Source of the DNA: Rhodospirillales bacterium 69-11
GTDB taxonomy: Bacteria; Pseudomonadota; Alphaproteobacteria; Acetobacterales; Acetobacteraceae
Direction: 5' to 3'
Assembly (NCBI GenBank): GCA_001898425.1
Contig: MKTV01000054.1
Coordinates: 58,000 to 91,046 of the forward strand
DNA length: 33,047 bases
Position numbers and translations under genes: made by a program. Shown here piece after piece: positions 16,130-24,268 of the stretch; position 1 is the first letter of the stretch; each line of letters starts with the position of its first letter. The notes beneath the pieces are model-generated. The model ran no database searches, was not told where the DNA came from, and was given only the letters and a program-made list of their open reading frames with translations.

Positions 16130-17185
16130 ATGACCGCTGCCGCCCTCCTCCACCACCTCGCCTTCGCGGCCGGACTCGCGCTGCTCTCCGCCGCCGTGGT
16201 CCGCCTCATGATCGCCGTGCGCGTGATGGACACGCCCGAGGCGCGCAAGGCGCACGACCGGCCCACCCCGAAGGGCGGCGGCGTGGGGATCCTGGTCGCC
16301 TTCCTGGTCGGCATCGGCCTCACCTACGCCTTCGCCGCCTACGCAAGGCTGCCCGAACCCTATTTCCAGGGCATGATCGCGGCCTCCGTCGCCATCGCCG
16401 TGGTCGCCTTCCTCGACGACCTGTTCAACTGGCCCTTCGTCGTGAAGCTCGCCGCCCAGGTGCTCGCGGCCCTGGTCGTCGTCGGCAGCGGCTTCTACGT
16501 CACCGACTACAACGTCCCCTATGTCGGCCCCCTCCTCGTCGGCCCGCTGGGCCCGCTCGCCACGCTCGTCTGGCTGCTGTTCGTCACCAACGCCATGAAC
16601 TTCATCGACGGGCTGAACGGCCTCGCCTCGGGCGTCGCGTTCATCGCCTGCGGCTTCCTCGCGGGCATCGCAGCCACGCACGGAGGCTGGTTCGGCTACT
16701 TCGCGGCCCTGATGCTCGCGGCCGGCATCCTGGGGTTCCTGCCGTTCAACTTCCCCCGCGCCCGTATCTTCATGGGCGACGTCGGCAGCCAGTTCTGCGG
16801 CTTCATGCTGGCCGTGCTGGCGGTCGTGGCAAGCCGCTTCGACGCCATCGACCTGCCGCTCCTGCTGATGCCCATGCTGCTCGCCGGCGTGCTCTACGAC
16901 GTCGCCTTCACGCTCGCCCGCCGGACCCTCGCCGGCCATCGCATCACCGAGGCGCATCGCGGGCATCTGTACCAGGTGGCCCAGAGGTCGGGCATGCCGG
17001 CGGTCGCGGTCACCCTGGTCCACTGGGGGTTCGCCGCCTATGGCGGCCTGTGCTGCCTCGTGTTCATCGCGACCCCGCCGGTCTGGAAGCCGCTCGTGCC
17101 GCTGCTCGTCCTGCCCCCGCAACTCGCCTGGACCGCCTGGGTGGCCGCGCGTGCGCGGCAGGCCGGGCTGCAGCGCTGGGGCTGA
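16130..17185 (+). CDS. Undecaprenyl-phosphate sugar-1-phosphate transferase (WecA/WbpL/MraY superfamily)
   Basis: 351 residues, starting at the ATG at 16130 behind CCAGGACC. It is an almost wholly hydrophobic protein with about ten membrane helices. Superfamily motifs are TPKGGGVGI (about 46-54), the Asp pair in FLDDLFNWP (about 98-106), NAMNFIDGLNGLASG (about 158-172), FMGDVGSQFCGF (about 215-226) and, near the C-terminus, the cytoplasmic His loop HRITEAHRGHLYQ. These mark the enzymes that move a HexNAc-1-phosphate from UDP-sugar to undecaprenyl phosphate, the first membrane step of O-antigen or EPS repeat assembly. The HRxHxYQ form is closer to WecA/WbpL than to MraY. With the WbpM- and WbpE-like enzymes nearby, an amino-sugar or its 6-deoxy derivative is a reasonable substrate, by inference. 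Confidence 0.9.
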   Translation: MTAAALLHHLAFAAGLALLSAAVVRLMIAVRVMDTPEARKAHDRPTPKGGGVGILVAFLVGIGLTYAFAAYARLPEPYFQGMIAASVAIAVVAFLDDLFNWPFVVKLAAQVLAALVVVGSGFYVTDYNVPYVGPLLVGPLGPLATLVWLLFVTNAMNFIDGLNGLASGVAFIACGFLAGIAATHGGWFGYFAALMLAAGILGFLPFNFPRARIFMGDVGSQFCGFMLAVLAVVASRFDAIDLPLLLMPMLLAGVLYDVAFTLARRTLAGHRITEAHRGHLYQVAQRSGMPAVAVTLVHWGFAAYGGLCCLVFIATPPVWKPLVPLLVLPPQLAWTAWVAARARQAGLQRWG

Positions 17186-17267
17186 GCCCCCCGGCGCTGG
17201 TCGACCTCAACCCTCCGTTGCGCAAACACTTGGACGACACACGTTCCTCGCTTACCTTGGAACCCGA

Positions 17268-17984
17268 ATGGTCGACCTCGTTCCCGCCCCAGCGACCCTG
17301 CCGCCCGATCAGCGCGTCTATGCGGTCGGCGACGTACACGGCTGCCTCGAGCGGCTGGTCGCCCTGCATGAGCTGATCGCCGACGATCTCGCCCAGCGTC
17401 CGGTCGCCGAGGCGACGCTCATCCACCTGGGCGACTACGTCGACCGCGGCCCCGAAAGCGCGCAGGTGATCGAGTGGCTGATCGCCAACCCGCCAGTCGC
17501 CGCCCATAGCGTGGTCAACCTGATGGGCAACCACGAACACCTCATGCTCAACGCGCTCGCGTCCGGGGAGGCGGAGGCCGCCGAGGTCTGGCTCGCCAAT
17601 GGCGGGGCCGACTCGCTCATGAGCTGGGGCGTCCAGCGCAGCCTGGCGCAACGCGAATGGGCCGGCCGCATCCCGCGCGAGCACCTGCTGTTCCTGCGGG
17701 ACCTCGCGACCCACGTGCAGATCGGTCCCTATCTGTTCGTCCATGCCGGCATCCGCCCCGGCGTGCCGCTGGAGCAGCAGACCCGGCACGACATGCTCTG
17801 GATGCGGGAGCCGTTCCTCTCCTCCAAGCAGGACCACGGGGTCGTGGTCGTGCACGGCCATACCCCCCGGCAGGAGCCGACGGTGCGTCCGAACCGGATC
17901 GGGATCGATACCGGCGCCGTCATGGGTGGCGTCCTCACCTGCCTCGTTCTCGAGAACGATCAGCTCGGTTTTCTGAGCACGTGA
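17268..17984 (+). CDS. Calcineurin-like metallophosphoesterase (PPP-type serine/threonine phosphatase)
   Basis: 238 residues from the ATG at 17268, with TTGGAA upstream. It carries the full two-metal set: GDVHG (21-25, Asp22 and His24), GDYVDRG (55-61, Asp56), GNHE (87-90, Asn88 and His89), FVHAGIRPG in the middle and VVHGHTP near residue 205. This pattern is that of bacterial PPP-family phosphatases (PrpA/lambda-phosphatase type) and of diadenosine-tetraphosphatase relatives. It is a soluble cytosolic protein. It lies between the polyprenyl-phosphate transferase and hldE on the same strand, so a role in dephosphorylating a sugar-phosphate intermediate or a regulatory protein is possible but unproven. 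The heptose pathway's own phosphatase, GmhB, is of a different (HAD) fold. Confidence 0.88.
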   Translation: MVDLVPAPATLPPDQRVYAVGDVHGCLERLVALHELIADDLAQRPVAEATLIHLGDYVDRGPESAQVIEWLIANPPVAAHSVVNLMGNHEHLMLNALASGEAEAAEVWLANGGADSLMSWGVQRSLAQREWAGRIPREHLLFLRDLATHVQIGPYLFVHAGIRPGVPLEQQTRHDMLWMREPFLSSKQDHGVVVVHGHTPRQEPTVRPNRIGIDTGAVMGGVLTCLVLENDQLGFLST

Positions 17985-18027
17985 TCCTTGCTTGCAACTC
18001 TCTTGCCGCCACGTTACGGCGAAGGCA

Positions 18028-19518
18028 ATGAACCAGATCCCGATCGGCTCCGCGCAACAGCCTGACCAGCCCCACCCGGATCTGGCCGCGGCCGTCCGAC
18101 GGCTCGCCCATGGCAGCGTGCTGGTGGTCGGCGACGTGATGCTCGACCGGTACACCTATGGCGCCGTGTCCCGGATCAGCCAGGAAGCGCCGGTTCCCAT
18201 CCTGACGATCGAGCGGGAGGTCGCGCTGCCCGGCGGCGCCGGCAACGTGGTCCGCAATCTCACCGCCCTGGGGGCCGCAACCGCCTTCATCTCCGTCGTC
18301 GGCGACGACCAGGAAGGGTCGGATCTCACGGGCCTGGTCGGCGGCCAGCCGAACGTCGAGCCCTGGCTGCTGGTGCAGGGCGGCCGCACCACCACCGTGA
18401 AGACACGGCTGATCGCCGCCGGCCAGCAATTGCTGCGTACCGACCGGGAGGACACGGACCCGATCCACCCCAAGCTGGCCGACCGGCTGGTGCGCATCGC
18501 CGGCGACGCCATGGCGGCGACCTCGGTCACCGTGCTGTCCGACTACGGCAAGGGCGTTCTGGGTGCCGACCTCCCGGCCCGGTTCGTGGAGGCCGCGAAG
18601 CGCACCGGTCGCAGGCTGCTGGTCGATCCGCGCGGCGCCGATTTCGCCCGCTACGCCGGGGCCGACCTCGTCATGCCCAACCGACAGGAACTCGCGACCG
18701 CGACCGGGATGCCGATCGACAGTGAAGCCGCGATCGTCGCGGCGGCCGAGGAGCTGCGCCGCCGCCATGGCTTCGGCGCCGTGGTCGTGACCCGCGGCAA
18801 TGACGGCATGACGCTGGTCGATGCCGGGGGCACGCAGCATTTCCCCGCCGAAGCCGCCGATGTCTACGACACGTCCGGCTGCGGCGACACGGCGCTCGCC
18901 ACCCTCGCCGCCGCGCTCGCCGCGCAGGTCGAACTGCCGACCGCGGTGCGGCTCGCCAACCTCGCCGCGGGCGTGGTCGTGGGCAAGGTGGGCACCGCCG
19001 TGGCGCGGCAGGACGATCTGCTGGCCGCGCTCTCGCCGCAGCGGAGCGCGTTGCGCAAGATCGTCGGGCGGGACGAGGCGGTGGAACAGGTGGAGCGCTG
19101 GCGCCACAAGGGCTGGCGCGTCGGCCTGACCAACGGCTGCTTCGACCTGCTGCACCCTGGCCACGTGCACATGCTGGAAGAAGCGCGGGAACGGTGCGAC
19201 CGGCTGGTGGTCGGGCTCAACGGCGACGCCTCGGCCGCACGCGCCAAGGGGCCGCCCTGCCCGATCCAGCCGGAAGCCGCCCGCGCCGCCATCCTGGCCA
19301 GCCTCGCCAGCGTCGACCTCGTCTGCATCTTCGACGAGGATACGCCCGAGGCGCTGATCGAGGCGGTGCGTCCCGACGTGCTGATCAAGGGCGCCAACTA
19401 CACGCTGGACGAGGTGGTGGGCGCCGAACAGGTCCGAAGCTGGGGCGGGAAGGTCATGCTGGCCGGCGTGCTGCCCGGCCACTCCACCGCCGCCACCCTG
19501 GCGCGGCTGCGGGAGTAG
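18028..19518 (+). CDS. hldE: Bifunctional heptose-7-phosphate kinase / heptose-1-phosphate adenylyltransferase
   Basis: 496 residues, starting at the ATG at 18028 behind GAAGG. The N-terminal ribokinase-fold domain (about 1-330) has VVGDVMLDRY, LPGGAGNVVRNL and the catalytic YDTSGCGDTA. The C-terminal nucleotidyltransferase domain (about 355-496) has TNGCFDLLHPGHV with the HxGH signature, then LVVGLNGDAS, KGANY and GHSTA. Together they make ADP-heptose for LPS inner core from heptose 7-phosphate, via the 1,7-bisphosphate. Three positions differ from the E. coli enzyme: GCGD for GAGD in the kinase, KGANY for KGGDY, and HSTA for STT near the end. None removes the HxGH histidines or the kinase Asp. 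No gmhA, gmhB or hldD is in the window. Confidence 0.95.
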   Translation: MNQIPIGSAQQPDQPHPDLAAAVRRLAHGSVLVVGDVMLDRYTYGAVSRISQEAPVPILTIEREVALPGGAGNVVRNLTALGAATAFISVVGDDQEGSDLTGLVGGQPNVEPWLLVQGGRTTTVKTRLIAAGQQLLRTDREDTDPIHPKLADRLVRIAGDAMAATSVTVLSDYGKGVLGADLPARFVEAAKRTGRRLLVDPRGADFARYAGADLVMPNRQELATATGMPIDSEAAIVAAAEELRRRHGFGAVVVTRGNDGMTLVDAGGTQHFPAEAADVYDTSGCGDTALATLAAALAAQVELPTAVRLANLAAGVVVGKVGTAVARQDDLLAALSPQRSALRKIVGRDEAVEQVERWRHKGWRVGLTNGCFDLLHPGHVHMLEEARERCDRLVVGLNGDASAARAKGPPCPIQPEAARAAILASLASVDLVCIFDEDTPEALIEAVRPDVLIKGANYTLDEVVGAEQVRSWGGKVMLAGVLPGHSTAATLARLRE

Positions 19519-19566
19519 CGGGCGCTCTCTGCCGCACCCGAGGGCGCGGCGCCCGGAGGCCTGAGA

Positions 19567-19776
19567 TCAGGCCGGGGAGGCGATCTGCTCCTCCCGCACC
19601 ACGCGCTCATGCCCGTCGCTGTCGTGACGCAGGCGATAGCGGCAGGTCGCGCCCTCGACCGGCAATTTGCGGGAAATCGTGTAGATTCCGTCCGGGACGT
19701 CGCCATCGAACGGTCCGCGTGTCAGGCGCACGCGGTCACCGACGTCGTATCTATGTGCAATCATGCACGAAAACAT
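19567..19776 (-). CDS. Small conserved hypothetical protein, SH3-like
   Basis: 69 residues from the ATG at 19776, chosen for the GGAAGG just upstream; an internal ATG at 19764 would give MIAHRYDVGD. The frame runs on upstream into tandem repeats and is not protein-like there. The sequence (DRVRLTRGPFDGDVPDGIYT, then CRYRLRHDSDGHERVVREEQ) predicts mostly short beta strands, as in small SH3/KOW-like domains. It resembles a small uncharacterised protein common in alphaproteobacteria whose end also reads HERVVRE, recalled from memory rather than searched. It converges on hldE with 48 bp between stops. Function unknown. Confidence 0.65.
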   Translation of the reverse strand: MFSCMIAHRYDVGDRVRLTRGPFDGDVPDGIYTISRKLPVEGATCRYRLRHDSDGHERVVREEQIASPA

Positions 19777-19835
19777 GGCCCTTCCACGCCGTTCCGGCCA
19801 GCGCGCGCCAGTTGACGTTCCGGTGCGCGCACCGC

Positions 19836-19961
19836 CTCGTGTCGTGGCGGCCTCTCGTGTTGTGGCGATTTCTGGTGTCGCGGCGATTTCTCGTGCCGGG
19901 GCGATTCCTCGTGTCGGGGCGATTTCTCGTGTCGTGGCGGCCTCTCGGGTCATGGCCGGCG
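19836..19961 (+). repeat. Tandem array of seven 18-bp units
   Basis: Seven contiguous 18-base units start at 19836, 19854, 19872, 19890, 19908, 19926 and 19944. The first and sixth are identical (CTCGTGTCGTGGCGGCCT); the middle ones end in GCGATTT or GCGATTC. The seventh (CTCGGGTCATGGCCGGCG) is the left flank and stem of the REPIN palindrome that follows, so the array seems to have grown out of that flank. There are no unique spacers, hence it is not a CRISPR. Confidence 0.85.
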
Positions 19962-20110
19962 CAGGCCGGCCACCCACGACTTACAGTGCCCCGATGCACG
20001 TCAAACGGCGGCTGTGCCTTCCATGCAATCGGGCGCGTGACGCCGTGGATGGCCGGCCTGCGCCGGCCATGACACGAGTGCGACGCTCCGCCGCCGCGCC
20101 ATGACACAAG
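19952..20110. repeat. REPIN-like inverted palindrome pair, locus 2
   Basis: Two 22-base palindromes in opposite orientation lie at 19952-19973 (stem ATGGCCGGC, loop GCAG, one end base changed) and 20049-20070 (same stem, loop CTGC). They are separated by 75 bases of unrelated sequence. The outer flanks carry the family's GTGTC/CCACG ends, and a further flank copy, CATGACACAAG, follows at 20099-20109. Between the small gene and the M20 peptidase gene, 19777-20150 holds nothing else recognisable. Confidence 0.8.
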
Positions 20111-20150
20111 TGCGACGCCCCGCCGCCGAGAGCCCAAACTCCCGCCGTCG

Positions 20151-21371
20151 TCAGGCCAGGCCGCCGGCGGCGGCGATCACCGTCGCCAGGCCGGCGGCCA
20201 TGCCGCGCAGGCTCGCCTCGGGCTCAACGTCGATCCACTCCTCCAGCGAGTGCGCTCGGCCGCCGGTGCCACCGGATCCGATCTTGATCGCCGGGATGCC
20301 CAGGCTCATCGGAATGTTGGCGTCCGTCGACGACCACTCGAAATCGGGGCGGAACCCATGCGCCTCGATCGCCGCGTGCGCGAACTGCACCAGCGGGTCG
20401 CCTTCCGCCGTATGCCCCGCAGGCCGGTCGCCGATCTTCTGCAGCGTGACCCCGATCTTCCCGGCGCGGGTGGAGCGCGCGGCATTCTCCGCCGTCACAG
20501 CCGCATCCACCAGCGACAGGAACTGCTGCTCGAGCCGCTCGAGTTCGGTCCGCGCCTCCGACCGCAGGTCGAACTCGGTCCACACGCTGTTGGGGATGGA
20601 GTTGATGGACGTGCCGCCCCCGGTCACGCTCGCGCTGTAGGTGGTCTTGGGCTTCACCGCCACCTGGAGCCGGCCGAGCCGAACGATGGCGTCGGCCATG
20701 GCGTAGAGTGGGTTGACGAGGCCGAACGCGCCGTAGCTGTGCCCGCCCGGGCCGGTGAAGGTCACCCGGTAGCGTTTCGACCCCACGCCGCCCACGGCGA
20801 TGTGATCCATGTCCGGGCTGTCGACCGTGATGAAGGCCGAGATCCGGTCCTTGTACCGGCCGGCGGTGAACAGGTGCCGCATGCCGCGCAGGTCGCCGGG
20901 CCCCTCCTCCCCGACATCGGCCACGAACAGCAGGTCGTCCCGGGTCGTGATCCCGGCCGCGTCCATGGCGCGGTTCCAGGCCAGGATCACCGCCAGGCTG
21001 CGGGTGTCGTCGCCCACCCCCGGGGCGAGCAGCCGGGTGCCCTCGCGGCGAACCCGCACATCGGTGCCGGGCGGGAAGACCGTATCCAGATGGGCGGCGA
21101 CGCAGACCAGCCGACCGTTCCCGCGGCCGCGACGCAACGCGGTCACGTTGCCCTCGGCATCGATCTCCACGTCCTCGAGCCCATGCGCCAGGGCCATCTC
21201 GCGCCAGGCAGCGGCCCGCCGCGCCTCCTGGAAGGAGGGCGCCTCGATCTCCGTCAGCGTGACGATGTCGCGCACCGTGCGCTCGTGTTCGGCGGCGAGG
21301 GTGGCGATCGCGCGGCGGAATGGTTCGGACGCCATGATGCTGCGGATCGTCGCTTCGGCGGCGGTCGTCAT
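20151..21371 (-). CDS. M20-family metallopeptidase (PepT/ArgE/CPG2-like)
   Basis: 406 residues from the ATG at 21371 (MTTAAEAT), with GAGGGAC upstream. The two-zinc catalytic domain shows VAAHLDTVFPPG (His94, Asp96), GVGDDTRSLA (bridging Asp121) and DVGEEGPGD (Glu155 base, Glu156 ligand), with a C-terminal HSLEEW His. The dimerisation domain is marked by GPGGHSYGAFG and SINSIPNSVWTEFDLRSEA, the usual order in aminoacylases, carboxypeptidase G2 and peptidase T relatives. It is cytosolic, since no signal is seen. It should cleave a small peptide or N-acyl amino acid; the substrate is not fixed. It diverges from the Gly/Ser-rich secreted-protein gene. Confidence 0.9.
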   Translation of the reverse strand: MTTAAEATIRSIMASEPFRRAIATLAAEHERTVRDIVTLTEIEAPSFQEARRAAAWREMALAHGLEDVEIDAEGNVTALRRGRGNGRLVCVAAHLDTVFPPGTDVRVRREGTRLLAPGVGDDTRSLAVILAWNRAMDAAGITTRDDLLFVADVGEEGPGDLRGMRHLFTAGRYKDRISAFITVDSPDMDHIAVGGVGSKRYRVTFTGPGGHSYGAFGLVNPLYAMADAIVRLGRLQVAVKPKTTYSASVTGGGTSINSIPNSVWTEFDLRSEARTELERLEQQFLSLVDAAVTAENAARSTRAGKIGVTLQKIGDRPAGHTAEGDPLVQFAHAAIEAHGFRPDFEWSSTDANIPMSLGIPAIKIGSGGTGGRAHSLEEWIDVEPEASLRGMAAGLATVIAAAGGLA

Positions 21372-21748
21372 GCGTGGCGGTCCCTCATGTCTCTGATGGC
21401 GCGGTATTGGATCACCTCGCACGGATGGACAAGATGCCGCCCGCCACCAGCCGCCGGCTGGGCCGTTGAGGTGAGCAGGTGTCTCGCCCGCGCGCCGCCA
21501 TCTCGACCCGCTAGCGGCGGCGGCCCGCGAGCGGCTGCGGCCCGCGAGCGGATCGTGCGGGCGAGCGGGTGGCACGCGGGTGCAGATGACGCGAGCTGCG
21601 GGCCCGGGCTCTCGCCCTCGCGAACGCCTTCCTTGGACACCCCGTCGTGAGGCGTGCATCCGAAGGCATGGCTAGAACGTTGTGGGGACAGGCGGCTCTC
21701 GGTGCGCTTCGCGCGGCGATGGCCCGTTCGGCAACGGAAGGAGAATTC
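21372..21748. other. 377-bp divergent intergenic region with short direct repeats
   Basis: This region should hold promoters for the M20 peptidase (leftward) and the secreted Gly/Ser-rich protein (rightward). A direct repeat CGGCCCGCGAGCGG occurs twice near 21520-21560, with a degenerate third copy after it. No convincing -35/-10 pair, riboswitch or RNA gene could be identified. Confidence 0.35.
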
Positions 21749-22612
21749 ATGCGCAAGCAACATCTGATCGCTTCGGTGTGCGCTCTCGCTCTCATGGCGG
21801 CCGGTCCGGTCTATGCCCAGAGCAGCGGCGGCGGCGGTGCCGGCGCGAGCGGGGGTGCCAGCGGCACCAGCGCCGGCGGCATGAGCGGCGGCGGATCGAT
21901 GTCGCCCTCCAGCGGCACGACCTCCGGCAGCAGCATGGGCACGACCGGCTACGGCAGCGGCAGCACGGCCAATCCGGCCGGGATGAATACGGGTTCGCGC
22001 GCCGGTGCAGCCAACGCGACGGGTGATTCGAGCTCGATGGCGACCACCGGGACCGCCCGCAGCAGCGGCGCCGTGCACGGGAACGCGGCGAGCATGGCCG
22101 GCGGCACCCACAAGTCGGGCAGCAACATGGGCGGCACGGGCCTCGGCACCGGCAGCAGCTCCATGGGCGCGGCGGGGAACCCGGGCACCATGGGCGCGAG
22201 CGGCGGCACCTCCACCGGGAGCGGCAGTTCGGCGGCGACGACCGGCACCGCCCGCAGCAGCGGCGGCGTTCACGGCAACGCGGCGAGCATGGCCGGCGGC
22301 ACCAGCGGTTCGCACATGTCGGGCAGCAGCACCCACTCGAGCACCGGCAGCATGCACCGAGGCAGCCAGAGCAGCGCGGCCGACATGTCGGCCGATCAGC
22401 TGAACGCCCGCAGCCTGCAGGCGGCGCGTAACGGCACCACGCCGAACATGTCGGGCGCCGACCAGAGCGGCATGTCCGGCAGCAGCATGTCGGGCAGCAA
22501 CGACTCGATGTCCGGCGTCTCCGGCAGCGGTGCACGCGTCGGTACCCAGGGTATGGGCACGGGCATGGGCAGCGGCACGAACGCCGGCGGGACGGGCTCC
22601 GGCCGGATGTAA
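21749..22612 (+). CDS. Secreted Gly/Ser/Thr/Met-rich low-complexity protein
   Basis: 287 residues from the ATG at 21749, with a textbook GGAAGGAG 6 bases upstream. A clear Sec signal peptide (MRKQHLIASVCALALMAAG, ending PVYA near 23) leads to an almost entirely low-complexity mature chain of Gly, Ser, Thr, Ala and Met. Internally a block is repeated: TGTARSSGAVHGNAASMAGG and TGTARSSGGVHGNAASMAGG lie about 65 residues apart. Near the end a more ordinary stretch, MSADQLNARSLQAARNG, precedes another run of MSG-type repeats. No Cys is present in the mature part. The only possible folded segment is the MSADQLN region. It has its own terminator, so it is probably a single-gene unit. Likely periplasmic or surface; function unknown. 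Confidence 0.8.
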   Translation: MRKQHLIASVCALALMAAGPVYAQSSGGGGAGASGGASGTSAGGMSGGGSMSPSSGTTSGSSMGTTGYGSGSTANPAGMNTGSRAGAANATGDSSSMATTGTARSSGAVHGNAASMAGGTHKSGSNMGGTGLGTGSSSMGAAGNPGTMGASGGTSTGSGSSAATTGTARSSGGVHGNAASMAGGTSGSHMSGSSTHSSTGSMHRGSQSSAADMSADQLNARSLQAARNGTTPNMSGADQSGMSGSSMSGSNDSMSGVSGSGARVGTQGMGTGMGSGTNAGGTGSGRM

Positions 22613-22640
22613 TCCGGCTGGCCTCTTCCTGAGCGTCATG

Positions 22641-22670
22641 CGGCGCCGTCCTTCGGGGCGGCGCCGTTTT
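22641..22670 (+). terminator. Rho-independent terminator of the Gly/Ser-rich gene
   Basis: CGGCGCCG and a further CC pair with GG and CGGCGCCG around a TTCG-type loop, with single-base bulges, directly followed by TTTT. It begins 28 bases after the stop codon and is the best canonical terminator in the window. Confidence 0.85.
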
Positions 22671-22714
22671 CGCGCGCATTGCATCGTTCCGGCATCATAT
22701 CGCATCCTCGGACG

Positions 22715-24186
22715 ATGAAGGCCGCTCTTCCCGTCCATAGCCGCCGGTCTCTTTTGCGGATCGGGGGCGCCCTGGCCGGCGCGACGCTCGCCACCCCGGC
22801 GCTCGCCCGCATGACACCCCCGCCGCGGGACGTCCTGGTGCTTGGTGCGGGGATGGCCGGCCTGACCGCCGCTTTGGCGCTGCTGCGGCGCGGTCATCGC
22901 GTCACCATCCTCGAGCACCAGGATCGTGTCGGCGGGCGTGTGCTGTCGCTTCCCCTGCCGGACGGCATGGCCAGCGAGGCCGGCGCCGGCCATTTCCGCG
23001 GCAACATGCCCTGGGTGCTCGCCTACGCACGCCATTTCGGGCTGCCGCTGATCGCGCTCAACGACGGGCTGCCGCGATATCTCGTGAATGGCAGGGTGGC
23101 GGATGCCGCCGATCTCGCGGCCTGGCCCTGGCCCCTGCACCCGCAGGAACGGCGGGTCAGCCTGTCCTCGACGCTCAATCGCTATCTCGGGATCCATGGG
23201 CTCGATACGCTGACCGTGCTCGATCCGCGCTGGCCGGATCCCTGGACGATCGAGCGCCTCTCATCGCTTTCCCTGTCGGATCTGCTGCGGCAGGCGGGCG
23301 CGTCCGAGGCGTATGTCGCGCTGCTGGGCGCGCATGCCGGGCCGTATACGCTGGCATCGGCGGCGCTCCGCATCATCCCCGGCCTCGCCTACCATTTCGG
23401 CGACCAGAACTGCTACCGCATCCTGGGCGGGAACGAACGGTTGCCACGGGCGCTCGCCGCCGCGATCGGGCCGGAGCGGATCGTGCTGGGCGATCCCGTG
23501 GCGGCGATCGACCAAGGGGCGGGCGGGTCGAGGTCACCACACGATCCGGCCGTGTGTTCCGCGGAGACACCGTGGTCTCCACCATTCCGACGAGCGTCCT
23601 TGCGGACGTCGCGGTGCGGCCGGCCTGGTCGGCGGCCAAGGCGCGCCTGTTCGCCGGGACGCTGTGGGGCAACACGGTGAAGATCGTCGTCGCCACCCGC
23701 ACGCCCGCCTGGCTCAGGCGGAACCTGCATGGCTGGCCGATGGCCGGCGGCGATCGGCCATGGGAGCGGGCGATCGACATCACCGGCGACCAGCCGAGTG
23801 CGAATGGCAACCTCTTCCTCTACCTGAACGGGGAGAACGCGGACGCCGCGCTGGCGCTGCCGGCGCCCGAACGCGCGGCGCGCGTGCTGGCGCAGTTCCG
23901 CGCCGACATGCCGGACCTGGTGGACGAGGTTCTGCAGGCGGAGGCGTTTGCCTGGCCGGAGCAGGACTGGGTTCGCGGCTCGTTCGGCGGACCGCCGGTC
24001 GGCGGCGGCTGGATGCTGCGGGAGTGGATGCGGCCCGAGGGGCGGATCCACTTCGCCGGGGACTTCACGACGGCGAAGACCGGCTGGGTGGAGGGCGCGA
24101 TCGAGTCGGGCTTGCGCGCGGCCCGCCAGATCGATCCGACGGCGGAGGCCGAAGCGGGGCCGCGCTTCCTGCCCCTTCCGGGGTAG
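22715..24186 (+). pseudogene. FAD-dependent amine-oxidase-like oxidoreductase, frameshifted
   Basis: The first part, from the ATG at 22715, has a Tat leader (SRRSLLRIGGALAGATLA), then the FAD-binding DVLVLGAGMAGLTAAL and DRVGGRV. It stays protein-like to about 23518 and then turns into Arg/Pro-rich noise ending at 23680. The other frame takes over exactly there, with GRVEVTTRSGRVFRGDTVVS from 23521. It runs to 24186 and ends with the family's FAD-closing segment HFAGDFTTAKTGWVEGAIES. Adding one G in the G-rich tract near 23516-23527 would join them as DQGAGRVEV, giving about 490 residues, normal for flavin amine oxidase/phytoene-desaturase-like enzymes. So this is one gene with a one-base deletion, or a sequencing error in a G tract. 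The substrate is unknown; the leader suggests periplasmic export with FAD bound. Confidence 0.87.
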
Positions 24187-24268
24187 CGGGTCCGCGCTAT
24201 GGGCCGCACCCCTGGGCGGCCGTCGCCGGCCCCGCTAGGCTGTCGGCGCCAACGACGGAGGAAACGCC

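Noticed and set aside
14459-17122. 887-codon minus-strand frame opposite the binding protein and WecA-like gene
   Set aside because: It crosses two well-identified plus-strand genes and the gap between them, with no domain of its own.
19836-19961. Possible CRISPR array
   Set aside because: Units are contiguous 18-mers with no spacers and no cas gene near by; it is a tandem repeat.
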